64,000 bases of DNA from Coenobita brevimanus (GCA_032717465.1 CM064665.1:23014588-23078587), one strand, 5' to 3'; positions 36,660 through 48,986 are shown, counted from the stretch's first letter. Translations and numbers: made by a program. The notes: a model not told the origin generated them from the sequence alone.

Positions 36660-37497
36660 TTAGTCCGAAATCTCCAATACTGTCACGTAATTATGCCGAT
36701 AATATAGAGCATTCTGGAATGTAGGCTACCTATACCAACATAACTAACATACACAGTACATAAAATAATAACACTGATGCAATAACAATAACTGACACAA
36801 TACCTGTATTTTGCTAACTACAACCCTAAGAATGGTTGTTTAAACAGTTGTTGACGAGAATGTGGAGGGTATGATAGAAGATCAGATAGCTGAGGAAAAA
36901 GAGGAAAATTAGCAAGGAATGGAGCACCACAAGTTCAGTCAATCACTACTCAGCTGATCGAGATATAAACACGCAAAACTTGGACCGAATCGGCAATCAT
37001 AATTAGAAAATAACTTAAGCTTTATCACCATACAGGTTTGCACACCTAATTATTTGGAATTCAGTCAAAAGTTTGTGCATAATTTTAATTATTATCAGAG
37101 TGAAAATTTAGAAGTGTTTTGCCTCTAGCCTAACAACTCACCCTGACGGACTTTTGGATAGATATCGATGTACAATGCAAATACATTTTTTTTTTTTTTG
37201 TACTCAAAATAAACATTTATGAAAAACAGAAGTCTGTCAAGGTGTGCTGACGGTCTGAAGGGGAAATATTTGCTAACATTGGCCAACCACTCATCAGCTG
37301 ACCGAGATGTAAACACTGACGATCTGAAGGGGAAAAGTATCTGCCAACATTCATGCATTTTAGCTCTAAAACCTAATTTTTTAATTAAGTTACATTAAGC
37401 AAAATTTTTAAAGTAGATTTCAGGTAATTATGTGTGTATGAGCCACTGTGGCGAAAAATATATATATATTTTCCAGTGAAAAGTGCCGATTCTGTTA
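36660..37497. other. Unassigned part of the pogo-like element
   Basis: AT-rich sequence without a recognisable gene. CAGCTGATCGAGATATAAAC near 36952 has a diverged copy near 37296 (CAGCTGACCGAGATGTAAAC). GTCTGAAGGGGAAA-type motifs repeat at 37252 and 37321, indicating small internal duplications. Confidence 0.4.
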
Positions 37498-38195
37498 CAG
37501 AGTGTTGCTACAAGTACGATAATTATCGTATACGTACGATAATATTGCCTCTGGTACGATGTACGATACGATTTTCTATTATCGTACAGTTTGTACGATA
37601 ATTTTGGGTTGAAAGCTAGCATGGCAGTAAATTTTGTGGTACGCATAGCTAATCATGCACAAGTGTCCCACAATTTGACAGATTAGGATCTTAAGTGCTA
37701 AAGTGATGGTCATCACTGAAAATATTTTTATTATGGTCTTACTGAGTTATTTCCTGCAAGAGTAAGCACATTTCTACGAATTATCTAAGTTCTATGGACT
37801 GCATTCTGCTGCTAGTCAGGGTGATTTTCTAGAGTGGCACTATGGCTATTTCTTTTCCTTGTAATATTATTTTTATATTAAAGGATATGATTATACTATC
37901 GTAATATTATCATTATAGGATTTTTATGGTATGCTTCAATTCTAAAACAAAATAAAGTGATAAATATACACCTGAGTATAAGTCAATATCATGGTTCTGA
38001 TGAAGATAATTGTAATGGGTTGTAATGGGTAAGTTTTCAGTAAATAACCAAGGCATCAGCAACGGTTTTAAAATAGGCTGCATCAGATTTTTAAACACTA
38101 TTTTAAAAAATAATAATGTACGATAATTCCAATGAAAACTCGAAAATTTTGAGGGGCCGGTACGATAATTCCCATCTACAATTGTAGCAACACTG
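37498..38195. mobile_element. Non-autonomous hAT-like element
   Basis: The ends CAGAGTGTTGCTACAA (37498-37513) and TTGTAGCAACACTG (38182-38195) are inverted repeats beginning with CAG. Flanks ATTCTGTTA and ATTCGGTA could be a degraded 8-bp duplication. GTACGATAAT and its reverse complement recur just inside both ends. The ~700-bp interior has no transposase. CAG termini and an 8-bp duplication are hAT traits; the assignment is by motif only. Confidence 0.6.
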
Positions 38196-38431
38196 ATTCG
38201 GTATTTAGTCACACCGAGTAAGGTGAGCTGAGTAAGAATGGATCCCATTGACTTCGTAAGAAAATATACATTTTTTTTTATTACCTATGAATTTTATTAT
38301 GTCCAAGCCTCCCTTAAACTTTACTGTGTTATGCAATAAACTATTCATAGTAGCATTTGAGAAAGGCAAGAGGCAAATGGGATATTGCCACGAGTTAGGA
38401 GCTGGTGACGTGACGCAGGTTCGTGGCCAAG

Positions 38432-40030
38432 ATTTTTTTTTTTTTTTTAAATAACAGAACGGAGGAGGGAAAAAACAAACGAATAAAAAAATAACCCATA
38501 CACCAGATGACTGGTGTCCTCTATTCATAAAATATCTGTAACAGTTAGACTTGAACAGCTGTGGGTTGAAATTTGGAGGGAAACAACTCTGGGGAAGCGA
38601 GTTCCAGAGAGATGCGGTTCGGGGAATGAAAGAATTCTGATAGGCAGAAGTTCGGCAATATGGCTGAGTAACATACTAGTCATGAGCGCTGCCAGATGCC
38701 CGTATGGCACGAAGGAAGGCATGGAGAGGTGGCACCATGGCCGCAACTTCGTCTGAGCATTTGCCAAAAAAAAAAAATCTGTAAAATAATGCAAGGGAGG
38801 CAACATTCCTTCTTACTTGCAGGGGAGGTAGTTTATTTGTAATGGCAGGGTTGTTAATAATTCTAACTGTTTTGTTCTGAATTTTGTCTAGTTGTTTTAA
38901 TGCAACCTCTCCACATCCATTCCACAAGGGTGAGTAATATTCAAGCTGAAAGCGCACATGACTCTTATAAATTATAGCTAACTGCTCATCAGCGAAGAAG
39001 TTACGGACTCTGTACAATAATCCAAGTTACTTTGAGGCGGTTTTAGCAAGTGATCTGACATAAGAGGTCCAGCTGAGGGCATTGTTAAGTGAGACGCCAA
39101 GAATTTCAATATTTTTGGAGATGGGAATATTAGTAGCACTGTAGGTACGAATCTGGCAATATCTGTCTATTAGTAAGTTGTATATAATTAGTTTTACTAG
39201 CATTAAAAGAGACAAGGTTGTTTTGTCCCCATTCACTGGTCATAGATATGTCTTGATTTATGGAGATGGATGTACTGAGTTGAGAGGTAGAGATATTTGA
39301 CTTTGTAAACGGGTGTCTGAGTGTGAATGAACTATGTAGTGTTGAGTCATCTGCGAATGAGTGGATGGGATTATGGGTGACAGATAAGAGATCATTAATA
39401 TGAACCAGGAATAGGGTTGGCGCCAGAACTGACCCCTGCGGCACGCCAGTGTTAATTGAGTGGAAATTGAAATATACATCATCTACTTTAAGTCTTATTT
39501 TCCTGTCACTAAGATATGAAAAAATCAAAGGAACAAAAGACTTTAGTCCATAGCATGGGAGTTTGGACAGCAGGGAACGGTGCCATACTCTGTTGAAAGC
39601 TTTAGAAATATCAAGAGCTACTGCATAAGTTTCTCCATATAGATCAATTGATTGATGGATGGTATGAGTTAGGAGATTGAGTATGTCAATGGTGGATCTT
39701 TCGTGGCAAAAACCATATTGTCTATCACTAATTAAGTTGTTGGATTCAAGATGTTTCACAATATGCTTATTAATTAAAGTTTCAAATACCTTACCAAGAG
39801 AAGATGTGACAGCTATTGGTCTGTAATCAGAGGGGTCAGAGAAACTTTCTTTCTTCGGAACTGGGTGGATATTGGCTTCTTTCCATGAATTTGGGAATAA
39901 AGAAGTACGTATGCATAGTTTGAATAATTTAGCTAGAACAGAGGCAAGTTCAGGGGAACACTTTTTCAAAACAATGCATTTCATGTATGAAAATAATTTC
40001 TTGTGTGTGTTACTAATGGCTTTTATCGAG
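38432..40030 (-). pseudogene. LINE related to family B, frameshifted copy
   Basis: The main frame at 39130-40044 carries VPKKESFSDPSDYRPIAVT, the finger motif CHERSTIDIL, ALDISKAFNRVWHRSLLSK, NTGVPQGSVLAPTLFLVHIN and catalytic FADDST (39346-39357). Thereafter frames shift: 39027-39236, then 38676-39017 with YKSHVRFQLEYYSPLW and RRNVASLALFYRFFF. An A-tail (T-run about 38431-38448) marks the 3' end. Compared with the copy at 30049-31705 the protein is clearly related but much diverged, so it is a separate subfamily. The 5' end is truncated head-to-head against the plus-strand LINE beginning near 40030. Confidence 0.88.
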
Positions 40031-41062
40031 TCAAAACCTTGCAAAAATTATACTGTGTTGTGCGTGTGGATGGTGAACTAAGTGAATTTTTCTCTTTGAA
40101 AGTTGGGTTGAAACAGGGATGTGTCATGTCTCCAGGGTTGTTCAATCTGTACATGGATGGGGTAATAAAAGAGGTACAAGGTAGGGTAGTGGATGTTGGA
40201 GTGGCCCTGGTGAGAGAAGATAGTGTTTGGAAACTCCCTGTACTCTTGTTTGCAGATGATACCGTGTTGTTGAGTGAAGACGAAGGGGAGCTGCAAGGCT
40301 TGGTGGATGAGTTTGAGAGAGTGTGTAAGAAACGGAATCTAAAGGTGAATGTAGGGAAGAGTAAAGTGATGGTCTTTGAGAGAGGTGAAGTCAGTGAATG
40401 TACAGCGAGGTTGGATGGTGAGGAATTGGATAATGTGAGTACGTTTAAGTACTTGGGTAGTGTGATGAGTAAGGATGGAGGTTTAGAGGGTGAAGTGCTT
40501 GAAAGGGTACAGCAGGGAAGAAAGGTTGCTGGTTCTTTGAAAGCAGTGATAAGAAACAGGGAAGTGAGCATGGAAGTGAAAAAGTTAATACATGACAGTA
40601 TTGTGATACCAACTCTAACGTACGAAAGTGAAGCTTGGACGTTGTTGGAAGGACACAAGTCAAGAGTGAGAGCCGTGGAAATGAGTTATTTAAGAGGAGC
40701 CTGTGGAGTCACATGGAGAGACAGGCTGACGAATGAGGATATAAAGGAGCGTTGTGGTGTTGATGTTGATGTGATAGGAAGCGTTATGAGGAACACACTG
40801 AGGTGGTTTGGCCATGTGGAGAGGATGGAGGGTGAAAGACTGACGAAGAGAGTGTATGTGAGTGAGGTGGAGGGGAAAGAGGGAGGGGGAGGCCGAGGAT
40901 GAGATGGAGAGATGGGGTGGAGAGGTATATGAGAGAGGGGGATGTGAGTTGGGAGCAGGGGAGTGAAATGACGGGGGACAGGGCGACTTGGAGGCGATTT
41001 GTTTGTGGCCACCCCAAACGGGATTGAGGCGTCTGGCAATAGATAGATAGACAGACAGTGCA
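40031..41062 (+). pseudogene. RTE-like LINE (family C), 5'-truncated copy
   Basis: A frame open to 40902 reads VRVDGELSEFF, VGLKQGCVMSPGLFNLYMDG, catalytic FADD (40249-40260), KRNLKVNVGKSKVMVF, TFKYLGSVMSKDGG, LTYESEAWTLL and LRWFGHVERM. These are standard RT palm and thumb motifs followed by the LRWFGHVERM tail of RTE-like elements. A single indel in the G-run near 40885-40900 shifts the end; the reading continues in another frame to CGHPKRD. The 3' end GGCGTCTGGCAAT is followed by (AGAT)n/(AGAC)n rather than poly-A. Endonuclease and the start of RT are missing. Confidence 0.87.
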
Positions 41063-41081
41063 GCAGACTGCTTATAATTTT

Positions 41082-41275
41082 ATCAATCAATCAATCAATC
41101 ATTTCCTGTGGCACCCCACGGGATGCACAGGGCCTTGATGAACTCTCTCCACCAATATTTGTCTCTTGCCATCTCCTTCATGTCCCACCAACACTCCTCT
41201 CCTGCTTCTTTTATCATTGTCCTCAATGAAGTTTCCCTCGGCCTACCTCTACCTCTTCTTCCTCTATATAGTTTT
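41082..41275 (-). pseudogene. Family C-like LINE 3' end with (TGAT)n tail
   Basis: Minus-strand reading gives GRPRETSLRTMIKEAGEECW and then a WWRELIKALCIPWGATG stretch, like the C-terminus of an RTE/LINE ORF2. It then passes into TGATTGATTGATTGA (TCAA-type run at 41082-41102 on plus). It lies tail-to-tail with the preceding LINE, about 20 bp apart. Confidence 0.65.
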
Positions 41276-41424
41276 ATATGAGAGAATAATGGCTGGACTT
41301 TTGTTGAGAATCACGGACTTGTACGGGCATTTGTCTGGCATTTGATAATATTGTCCGGCCTCATCCCGTGTCCGGGAAATCCGAGATCCGGGTAAAAAGG
41401 GTCTGCCTAATCGAGGGTCGAGTA

Positions 41425-42750
41425 TATATTCAGGGCCACAAGGCATCCAGGCCCTCGTAAACATCATCAACTACTTATATGCACACTGTAGCATTCACAA
41501 TGTCTGGAAACATGGAACAGTTATCAGTATTGTCAAGCCGAACAAGGAACCAACATATCCTTCTTCATACAGACCCATAACACTACTTAGAGTACCATCC
41601 AATAAAACTAAACCCTTCATTCTCAAAAAGTCAAACACCCATGTCCTCCTTGCTCCTTCACAACAGGATTTAGGGCAATACACTCCACAAACACCTTATT
41701 TCACACAACATGCATGTAATGGCATCAACTCCATGACACCCTCATAACACACACTTCTTACAACAATAGATATTAGTAAAGCCTTCGATGCCATCCCCTG
41801 ACACAAACTAAGCACCAATGTATACAGAACAAACATGAAAACAGCACCAAACACTGACTTGCCAACTTTTTGTCTGGCAGACAAGCGCATGTGACATTCC
41901 AGGGCAAGTCATCATGAACACAAAGTTTCCCTTATGGAGTACCGCAGGGATCAGTTCTCTCACCCACACACTTCAGTTCATAAATGCATGATAGTCCCAT
42001 TTCTCAGCTACCCACAATCATTGCCTCCCTTGCAGATGATAGCACCATAACAACCATACACCACACTGCAGACACAACTTGCACGTTGCAACAGGGCTGC
42101 CTTAGCACGGTGAAGATCTGTGTCAAAAAGACAACAGGCTGACAGTCGCCTGAGCCAAATCCTCCATTACATCCATCACCAGCAGTAAACACGATCACAG
42201 GTATTCCCCCAACATCACAACAACGATCGTGTGCTACAAACCCCCTCCAATAAGATACTTGAAGTGACATATGACACCGGACTCACCTTCAAGGACATTG
42301 TGAAAGACATCAGGAGGCATTGCACTCCCACATTTAGGGCACTCAGGGCAACTACAAAGCCAACTTTAGCAACAAAAAGAGACATTCTCCTTACTCTACA
42401 AACAATACAGTAGATCAGTGATGTGTTATGCCTCCCCGGCATGGGATCCCATTCTATCTAATACTCACCACAACATCTTGCACACCATACAAAACAGCGC
42501 CTTACACATCACCACTTGCTGCTCTAAAATCACTCCCACAGCTCACTTACACACTGAATCTTAAATTCTTCCCTGTCAGAGGCAGCCTTGATATGAAAGG
42601 CACACAGTTCTCTGTAGCAGCCTATGCCAATACATTATACTCCTGTCATTAACTAACAGGGACACGCAGCACATCAAGGCACATAAAACAATCACTACAC
42701 GTACATTATCAAAACCTTTACAACCACCTCCGTAACCACCTTGAGGCAGA
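41425..42750 (+). pseudogene. Family A LINE copy 2, reverse transcriptase part
   Basis: Directly after the pogo-like element the frame reads GPQGIQALVNIINYLYAHCS, WKHGTVISIVKPNKEPTYP and SSYRPITLL. Later come TIDISKAFDAIP, then YGVPQGSVLSPT near 41937. After a damaged stretch where LADDST is still readable near 42030 comes LEVTYDTGLTFKDIVKDIRR. Stops and frameshifts are frequent. Sequence from 42240 to about 42750 parallels 63300-63850. Confidence 0.8.
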
Positions 42751-43539
42751 CAAGGCAGCCGCATCGTCTGGCTGGTCTGTCAGGACATACTGAGTGGACT
42801 AAGTTTCAACTTTCTGGCCATGTCAAGGGACTGTTGCAAGGTAGACTACTAAGATCACTTCAGAATCCTGTTACTTGCACTTCTTTGAGTAAATCCAAGT
42901 AGCCCTTCTATTTGCCTATATCCTACAGTAAAAGAATGCTGTTTTGGCTTTAATTTTTATTGAATGGTTGGTAGTTTTAATGAGGAACTTACCCTGGGTA
43001 CTTAAATTTAAGGTTTCATATGTTCTTTGTGCTCTCTTGGACTCCAGAACCAAGTCCTACAATCTGTTTATTTATTTAGTATTCATGATTACCACTAATT
43101 ACATAATGGTTGCTTAAGAAACATTATAGTTATATTAAGGGTAATGAGACAGACCAACTAGTCTTCAGTAACATCAGAGTAAAATTTAACTGAGCTTCTG
43201 TAGTCACTACAGTGCAACAACGAACACTTGCTTCATTACTGTTTAACATGATGTTAATAATCCTTTCTACAGTAGCATGTATGAAAATACCGTATTGCAG
43301 AACACATTTGTGTAACTGAATGCAGTGCAGCCAACCCCTAAAGAGGGCATTAATAAAAACATACATTTGTAGCAACATTTTTTAAATTTTCTGAGTTACT
43401 TAATATAAATTTGGTCAAATTCACCTGCAATTGCATTATTTGGTGCTAGGGGTAAAAAAAAAAAAATCCGGGGGAGCATGCCCCCGGACTCCCCTAGTAG
43501 GGCTGCGTTCGCCTCGTCTGTTTTCAAGTCCTGGTTATG
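42751..43539. other. Insertion within the LINE; possible hAT-type end
   Basis: Comparison with 63830-63860 shows the LINE is interrupted here. The right portion (about 43447-43543) contains an A-run, GGGGGAGCATGCCCCCGG and an end TCCTGGTTATGGCCCTG, i.e. CAGGGCCATAACCAGGA inverted, which looks like a transposon terminus. No matching left terminus was found, so class and exact limits are open. Confidence 0.35.
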
Positions 43540-44020
43540 GCCCTGACAACACTATCCTACCTCAGTACATTTCAGTGAACAAACACCTACATACTCAATT
43601 CACGAACAGGACAATACGACACATCGATCATAACACCATATTACAGTACCCCTTCCTGACATCCACCCATCGGAAGTGTCATTAAATAAATATGATCTAG
43701 CTTACCAGTTAGTCTTAGAGCAGGTCATTAGCCAGCCCTCTTCGGCTACCAACTTAGACTTGGATTGGGTGGACTCGCAGATGATACGTGCCCAGCTTGT
43801 AAAGTAGACCCACATAACAGTCAACATCACACACATAATGGAGCAAGGTACAGCACATGGCGCAATACATACACAACATCAAAGGTTTTGGAAAGCTATG
43901 GCAAAACCTTGTAAGGGCAGTTGCATACCTGATGTTGACGGGCCTGCTCAATCAGACAGATCATGGTTGAAGAACATCAATAATTGGTACCGGATAAGTT
44001 CATGAACTCCTTCAATATGA
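43540..44020 (+). pseudogene. Family A LINE copy 2, C-terminal part
   Basis: 43560-43690 matches 63860-63974 (HLHTQFTNR-like, then DHNTILQYP, then LTSTHRKCH). Beyond, a frame reads LADDTCPACKVDPHNSQHHT, a cysteine/histidine-rich tail in the position of the C-terminal zinc-knuckle of Jockey-like RTs. It is followed by QSDRSWLKNINNWYR. This shows what the truncated copy at the window end would contain. Confidence 0.7.
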
Positions 44021-44221
44021 TGTCTTTTTTAGTTCATTCTTACTATCCCCATCCGATTTAGTTCACCTCAGACGAGACTTTTCGCAACACAGATGTTAAT
44101 GAAGGCTATATCAAACCCCCCCTACACTTAATAACAATATCAGGAGACAGCAATATTAAAACACAAAGTCAGTCCTTGTGTCGAAGAGGGTACACTAAGG
44201 AGAGCATCTTGCATGCTCCAG

Positions 44222-44223
<2 letters not shown>

Positions 44224-44300
<77 letters not shown>
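44224..44300. repeat. (CA)n(TA)n microsatellite
   Basis: About 15 CA units run straight into about 24 TA units. Confidence 0.98.
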
Positions 44301-44301
<1 letters not shown>

Positions 44302-44760
44302 TATAGCACTAGCCGTGTGAGTGTGTGTGTATTTTGGGCAGCCGAAACTACACATTCAAATTGCACCAAAATTGCCACAAAAATCGCAAAAAAAATTCGC
44401 TGATGTGAAAAAACTTGTTCCCATCACGATTGAAAAATGTTTACTATATTTAATGAGCGATCAAAGTTTGACCAAAAAAGCTGCTCCCGGCGTGAGTGCC
44501 TGAAATTAGGGTTGCGTTCACCGTAGAGTTTTTGATGGATTTTTACCGATGTCGCCTTGAGCCGATAGAGACAACGTTAGACTAGAACAGCACATAAGTG
44601 TTACTCGGATTATCTGAGATGATTGCAATGCACACACGAAGCGCGAGGAAACGAGTGAGCAGCACCACGAAAGGAGTGCGAAGCATGAGAAAGCGAGCGT
44701 GCAGCACAAGAGCCCTCCGCAGGAGCAAGTGCGACACGGCCAGAAGGGCCCACGAGCACT

Positions 44761-44763
<3 letters not shown>
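44301..44763. other. Unassigned spacer
   Basis: No gene recognised; the short frames show no motif. Confidence 0.4.
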
Positions 44764-44792
<29 letters not shown>

Positions 44793-44836
44793 TAGATATA
44801 TATATATAGATATATATATATATATATATATATAGA
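44764..44836. repeat. (TA)n microsatellite with TAGA interruptions
   Basis: TA repeat broken by CTATAGA and TAGA blocks. Confidence 0.97.
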
Positions 44837-45181
44837 TACCCCCTAATCACCAGGACGCCAATTTGAATCATATCCATATTGCTACCAGATTATTATATTC
44901 AGCTTAGGGAGAGACCTAGCTAGTCTGCTCCAGTCATCACTATAATTAGTTTCCTTTGATGCTAAACCAACATCACCCATATTGTTAAAAAAAAAAAAAA
45001 AAAGTTAACCTTTCAGCATGAGGATGTAAATATGTATATTATTTTTACTGCTGCTGCTGCCCAGCAATACCCTACTCAAGTATCACCATAACCGTAGATA
45101 GTATGATTGTGATGGTGTGGCTGTGTAGATAAGTAACCTTTTTGGCAATGTAGCTATGTGTTTGGTAGTGCAGAGGAGTAT

Positions 45182-45183
<2 letters not shown>

Positions 45184-45257
<74 letters not shown>
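45184..45257. repeat. (GT)n microsatellite
   Basis: About 37 uninterrupted GT units. Confidence 0.98.
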
Positions 45258-45258
<1 letters not shown>

Positions 45259-46599
45259 AGGTAATACTTAGTGTTCAGGATAACTGGGATGCATACGTGT
45301 ACGTAACAACCAGTACGGTTCTGTCGAAGGAAACTGTAGGTAAGGGAACTATATATCAATTTAAATGTTTTTCTTTCCCTAAAGGACTCTTTGCTGGAGC
45401 ATATCTTACCTACTGTAATGGAAACTCTCCCTCTAATACATCATTCCTATTATGAGTCTGTTCCATCCAACATTAACCTGTTCAGTCTGATGACATATTA
45501 TTCATTTTCTTCTTCCTGTTTCCATTCTGCTTTGTTCGATTACACAGAGACATTTCGAACAGGAACTGTTAGATATTGACTTCACTAACATCATTAATGT
45601 CAGAGATATTTTCTTAGTTGAAAAATCCTCTGGAATCAGAAAAAAATAAGTATTAAATATGTCATCAGACTCAAGGGGTTAATGTCATGTCCTGAAAGGG
45701 ACTACACTAAGTTAGCAGATAGGAGCTGAATATCGATACAGCTTTATATGACAAATCAGTCTGTAATTATTTTTTCTCATCTCTGTAGTACACAGATGAT
45801 CCTTGCAACTAGCTCCAGTCATGCTACATCACCGCCCATTTCCCCAAAACTATCAACACACAAATCTTCTCAAAATTGTGAATGTGATCATTTGGGTAAT
45901 AGAGCCAAATTAATTTTTTTACCTCTATATTTATATTAACTACAGTACATAGGTTTAAAGCCATATCATGATTTATGTGAACATTATATAATTATAAATA
46001 ATTAATGAGGCACTTTAGAAATTGTTCGAGAGAGGAAGGGAACAAGAACAATACAACATTTGTAGTAGGGTGGTGGAGAACAGCAACTAAACTCATTTAT
46101 CTTGACAACTATTAAAAGCTGCTGTGAACTGTGAACCTACGCACAACGTTGATAGCTGAATATTAAGCGGTAGGTACATCTTAAGCGATTTTTTCCAAAA
46201 TTAGCCACTCTATTTCCGAAAACAAAGCCCAAATGCACCTAATTGAACACCAAGGCTGAGTCGTTCCAAAAACTGTTTAAGCATCTTCAGACCTATGTAT
46301 TATACTGCACATCACTGGAAATGTATAATTGCTCTAGCAAACTTGTCCTCTCTAACTCGTTCCACATTTTCATGTATGGCCGCCTATCAAGTGATGTTAC
46401 ATGACTAAGTTTTAACACAGGTATTCGAAAATTTATTTTTTTTATTGCATGTGTTAAGTCACATACAATTCCAAATGCAGTATCGCTAGTTTTCCTACCC
46501 TTCTCACCAGTAAGTGTTTCTTAATAATAGATCTTCTCAGGGTTGACACTAAGTGGAAGAGTTACTTAACAACGCTGACAATAACAGGTGAAAGAGTGT
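45258..46599. other. Unassigned sequence
   Basis: AT-rich; short frames only; nothing recognised. Confidence 0.4.
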
Positions 46600-47445
46600 G
46601 TAGTTGAACGGGGAAAGAAGGGCAGATGCAGTGAAAGGATGGCAGGTGTGGCAAAAATGTCAGTGTAAAATATTCCGTTAGTGTATAAGACCTGCTGATG
46701 GTGAAAGAATGAAAGATCACTGAGAATGGGAGGTGCAGTGAAAGAATGACAATGCAGTGGTACAGTAAAAATGACAGCTACAGTGAAAACAAGTACAGTA
46801 TATGAATGCCAGATACAATAATTAACTGACTTGTCTGGTGAAAGAATGCCAGGTGAAGGATTGGAAGACGCAACGAAAGTAAGGAAGGTGAAATGAGGGG
46901 ATCGTAGGTGCAGGGAAAGGATGACAGGCGCATCGATACAGTGGCTGGTGTCATGAAAGAATGACTAGTGCATCGATAGACTGGCTGGTGCAGTGAAAGA
47001 ATGGCAGGTGCAGTAATACAGACACAGGTGTAATGAAAAGAACATTAGTTTTGTGAGAATATCTATCCACGTGAGAATGGAAGGTGCAATGAAAAGGGCT
47101 GTGTATTTGTACGAGTGCCAGGAACAGCGAAAGAATGTCAGGTGCAGTGATGGAAAGGTTGTGTTTTTGCTTGAGAATGCCAATTGCGGTGAAGTACCGA
47201 CAGGCGCAGTGAAAAGACTGTGTATTTGTGAATGTGTGATACGGTGAAAGAATGGGAAGTGCAGTGACTTAATGCCAAGTGAAGGGAAATATAGCATGTG
47301 TAATGAAATAATGTCAGGTGCAGTGAAAGAATGTTAGGAAAAAGAATAGAATGAACATATCTATGAGAATGCATGATTATCTGCGACAAATGGTCAGGTG
47401 TAATGAGATAATGTCAGGTGCAGTGAGACAATGTCAGTACATTTG
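46600..47445. repeat. Degenerate GGTGCAGTGAAAGAATG minisatellite
   Basis: The phrase AATGNCAGGTGCAGTGAAAG recurs dozens of times with a loose ~20-33-bp spacing and many substitutions. It is clearest at 46970-47010 and 47225-47440. The array looks old. Open frames inside are by-products. Confidence 0.8.
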
Positions 47446-48937
47446 TGTGACGGCTCCTATTGTGTTTGGGGTAAACCAACAATGCCTATGTTGCTGATTA
47501 CCTGTACGCTGACATGCCGTCCTGCATCACTTGTCTCAGTATAACCTTACGTTTCCGTCTACATTTCTTTCTGGCCACAGTTTTACTCCTGTTCCTCCAC
47601 CACTGGTGTCTTTTTTCCTCTTTCCCTTTGTCACTGGTACACCACTGATGTTTTCCACTTCCCTTGCTCTTCCTGTACTTTTCTTCAGTTCCCTCCCCAC
47701 TCTCTTTTTTCTCCCTTATCCTTTTCCCTGTTTTCTTTGCTATACAACATTTTTTTCTTCCATTTCACTTTCTCGTCAGTACTGTCTCTCTCCCTGCTGT
47801 TTATCTCAGTTTCTTTCCAGTGCTGTCCTTATGTTCTTCAATTTTCTCTACATTTTTTTCACTTCCCTGCCCACAATGCTTTCTGGTTCTACACGTCTTT
47901 TTTGCGACGATGAGAAGTAAAGCAGAAATGCAGGCTAACACACCACAGAAATCAACCAACAAAGGAGACAGAAATAGCTGGACAATCCTGTCATACTGGA
48001 TAAAACTTACCCAGATTTCTAGTTATTCTCTCTTCAGTCCACATAACTGTCACTTTCTATAATCCATAGACAAGCCTCTACATTGAAGAAGTTCGTCTTC
48101 CTACTTGTGAACACCACCACCGTGCAGTGAGTGTAGCAACAAGAAGGAACGTCAGTACTGGGAGCCATGTGGCACGTTCCTAAGGCATATTCTGACTGGA
48201 ATTTTCCGTCTTCCTCGCTTAACTTAAACCGTCATAATCCGTGGCAAAATCTAAGTATGTAGTAGACATTAAGCATAGTGCCGGGAGGGTAGTCAGTCCT
48301 TCAAGACAGATACTTATCTCCTGTCTTGATGCATCTCGGAAGTGTCCATCAGACCGTCCGGTGGACCACTTCACCCATTTAAATGATTTACTTGTGAACC
48401 ATCCATCGGACAGGCTATCAGACAGCTCACTGGGTGAGATACATCCCCTTTCCTATATCACGTTATGTGAGTTTGGTTATTTGGGCAACATACTGCTCTC
48501 CGACGAACATTAAGGCCTCTGTACCAACACTGTTTGGACTATTATACCTCCCATAAGAAGGCAACATTTCAGTGTTGTGAAGTAGACATAGCCGCTGATC
48601 AATAAACACTGTACACCGTTCCCCATGGCAACATGCAATTTATACACATACCTTCATTTCCACGAGCCCCTATACAGTTGCACTCTCATCCCCATGCATC
48701 TGTTGTTACCGCACATTAGCAGCACTAAATGCCAAAGCTTAAGTTGCTATAATTTGTCAGATGTCATCCATAATTTTAAGGACGAATCTGGGTATTCATG
48801 TTTATATACACTCTATTTCTCCTTGCCGCAGTAAGATATTAACCTGCTCCATATCAGTGACTTATCTGCTACCTCTCCACGTTAAGTTGAGCCAAGAAGA
48901 TATCTAAATAACACTTTCCTCCGTGGCTATATTTTCC

Positions 48938-48940
<3 letters not shown>
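47446..48940. other. Unassigned sequence, partly pyrimidine-rich
   Basis: 47560-47890 is CT-rich and keeps open frames of up to 132 codons (Phe/Leu/Ser/Pro-rich) without domain motifs. The remainder shows no recognisable gene or repeat. Confidence 0.4.

Positions 48941-48986
<46 letters not shown>
48941..48986. repeat. (TC)n microsatellite
   Basis: About 23 TC units, followed by a ~270-bp pyrimidine-rich stretch. Confidence 0.97.

Larger units (their letters stand above)
36546..41424. mobile_element. Pogo/Tigger-like DNA transposon with nested insertions
   Basis: The left end CACTCGACCCTCATTTTGCC and the inverted right end TACTCGACCCTCGATTAGGC form imperfect terminal repeats flanked by TA on both sides (36544-36545, 41425-41426). 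TA target duplications and ends of the type CTCGACCCTCGATT with CCGGA subterminal repeats are characteristic of pogo/Tigger elements. No transposase was recognised. The original element was probably short, because most of its length is accounted for by a hAT-like element, a family-B-like LINE and family C LINE pieces inside it. The LINE interrupted by it reads on across the junction. Confidence 0.7.

Noticed and set aside
40023..40658. 211-codon minus-strand frame
   Set aside because: Antisense shadow of the RTE-like reverse transcriptase on the plus strand, which carries the real RT motifs.
42781..43543. Complete hAT-type transposon with CAGG ends
   Set aside because: The right end looks like a terminus, but CAGGACATACTGAG at 42781 is too weak a match for a left end and no 8-bp duplication was found.
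47531..48062. 129-132-codon Phe/Leu/Ser-rich frames, possible membrane protein
   Set aside because: They lie in CT-rich low-complexity DNA and are open in two overlapping frames; composition alone explains the hydrophobicity.
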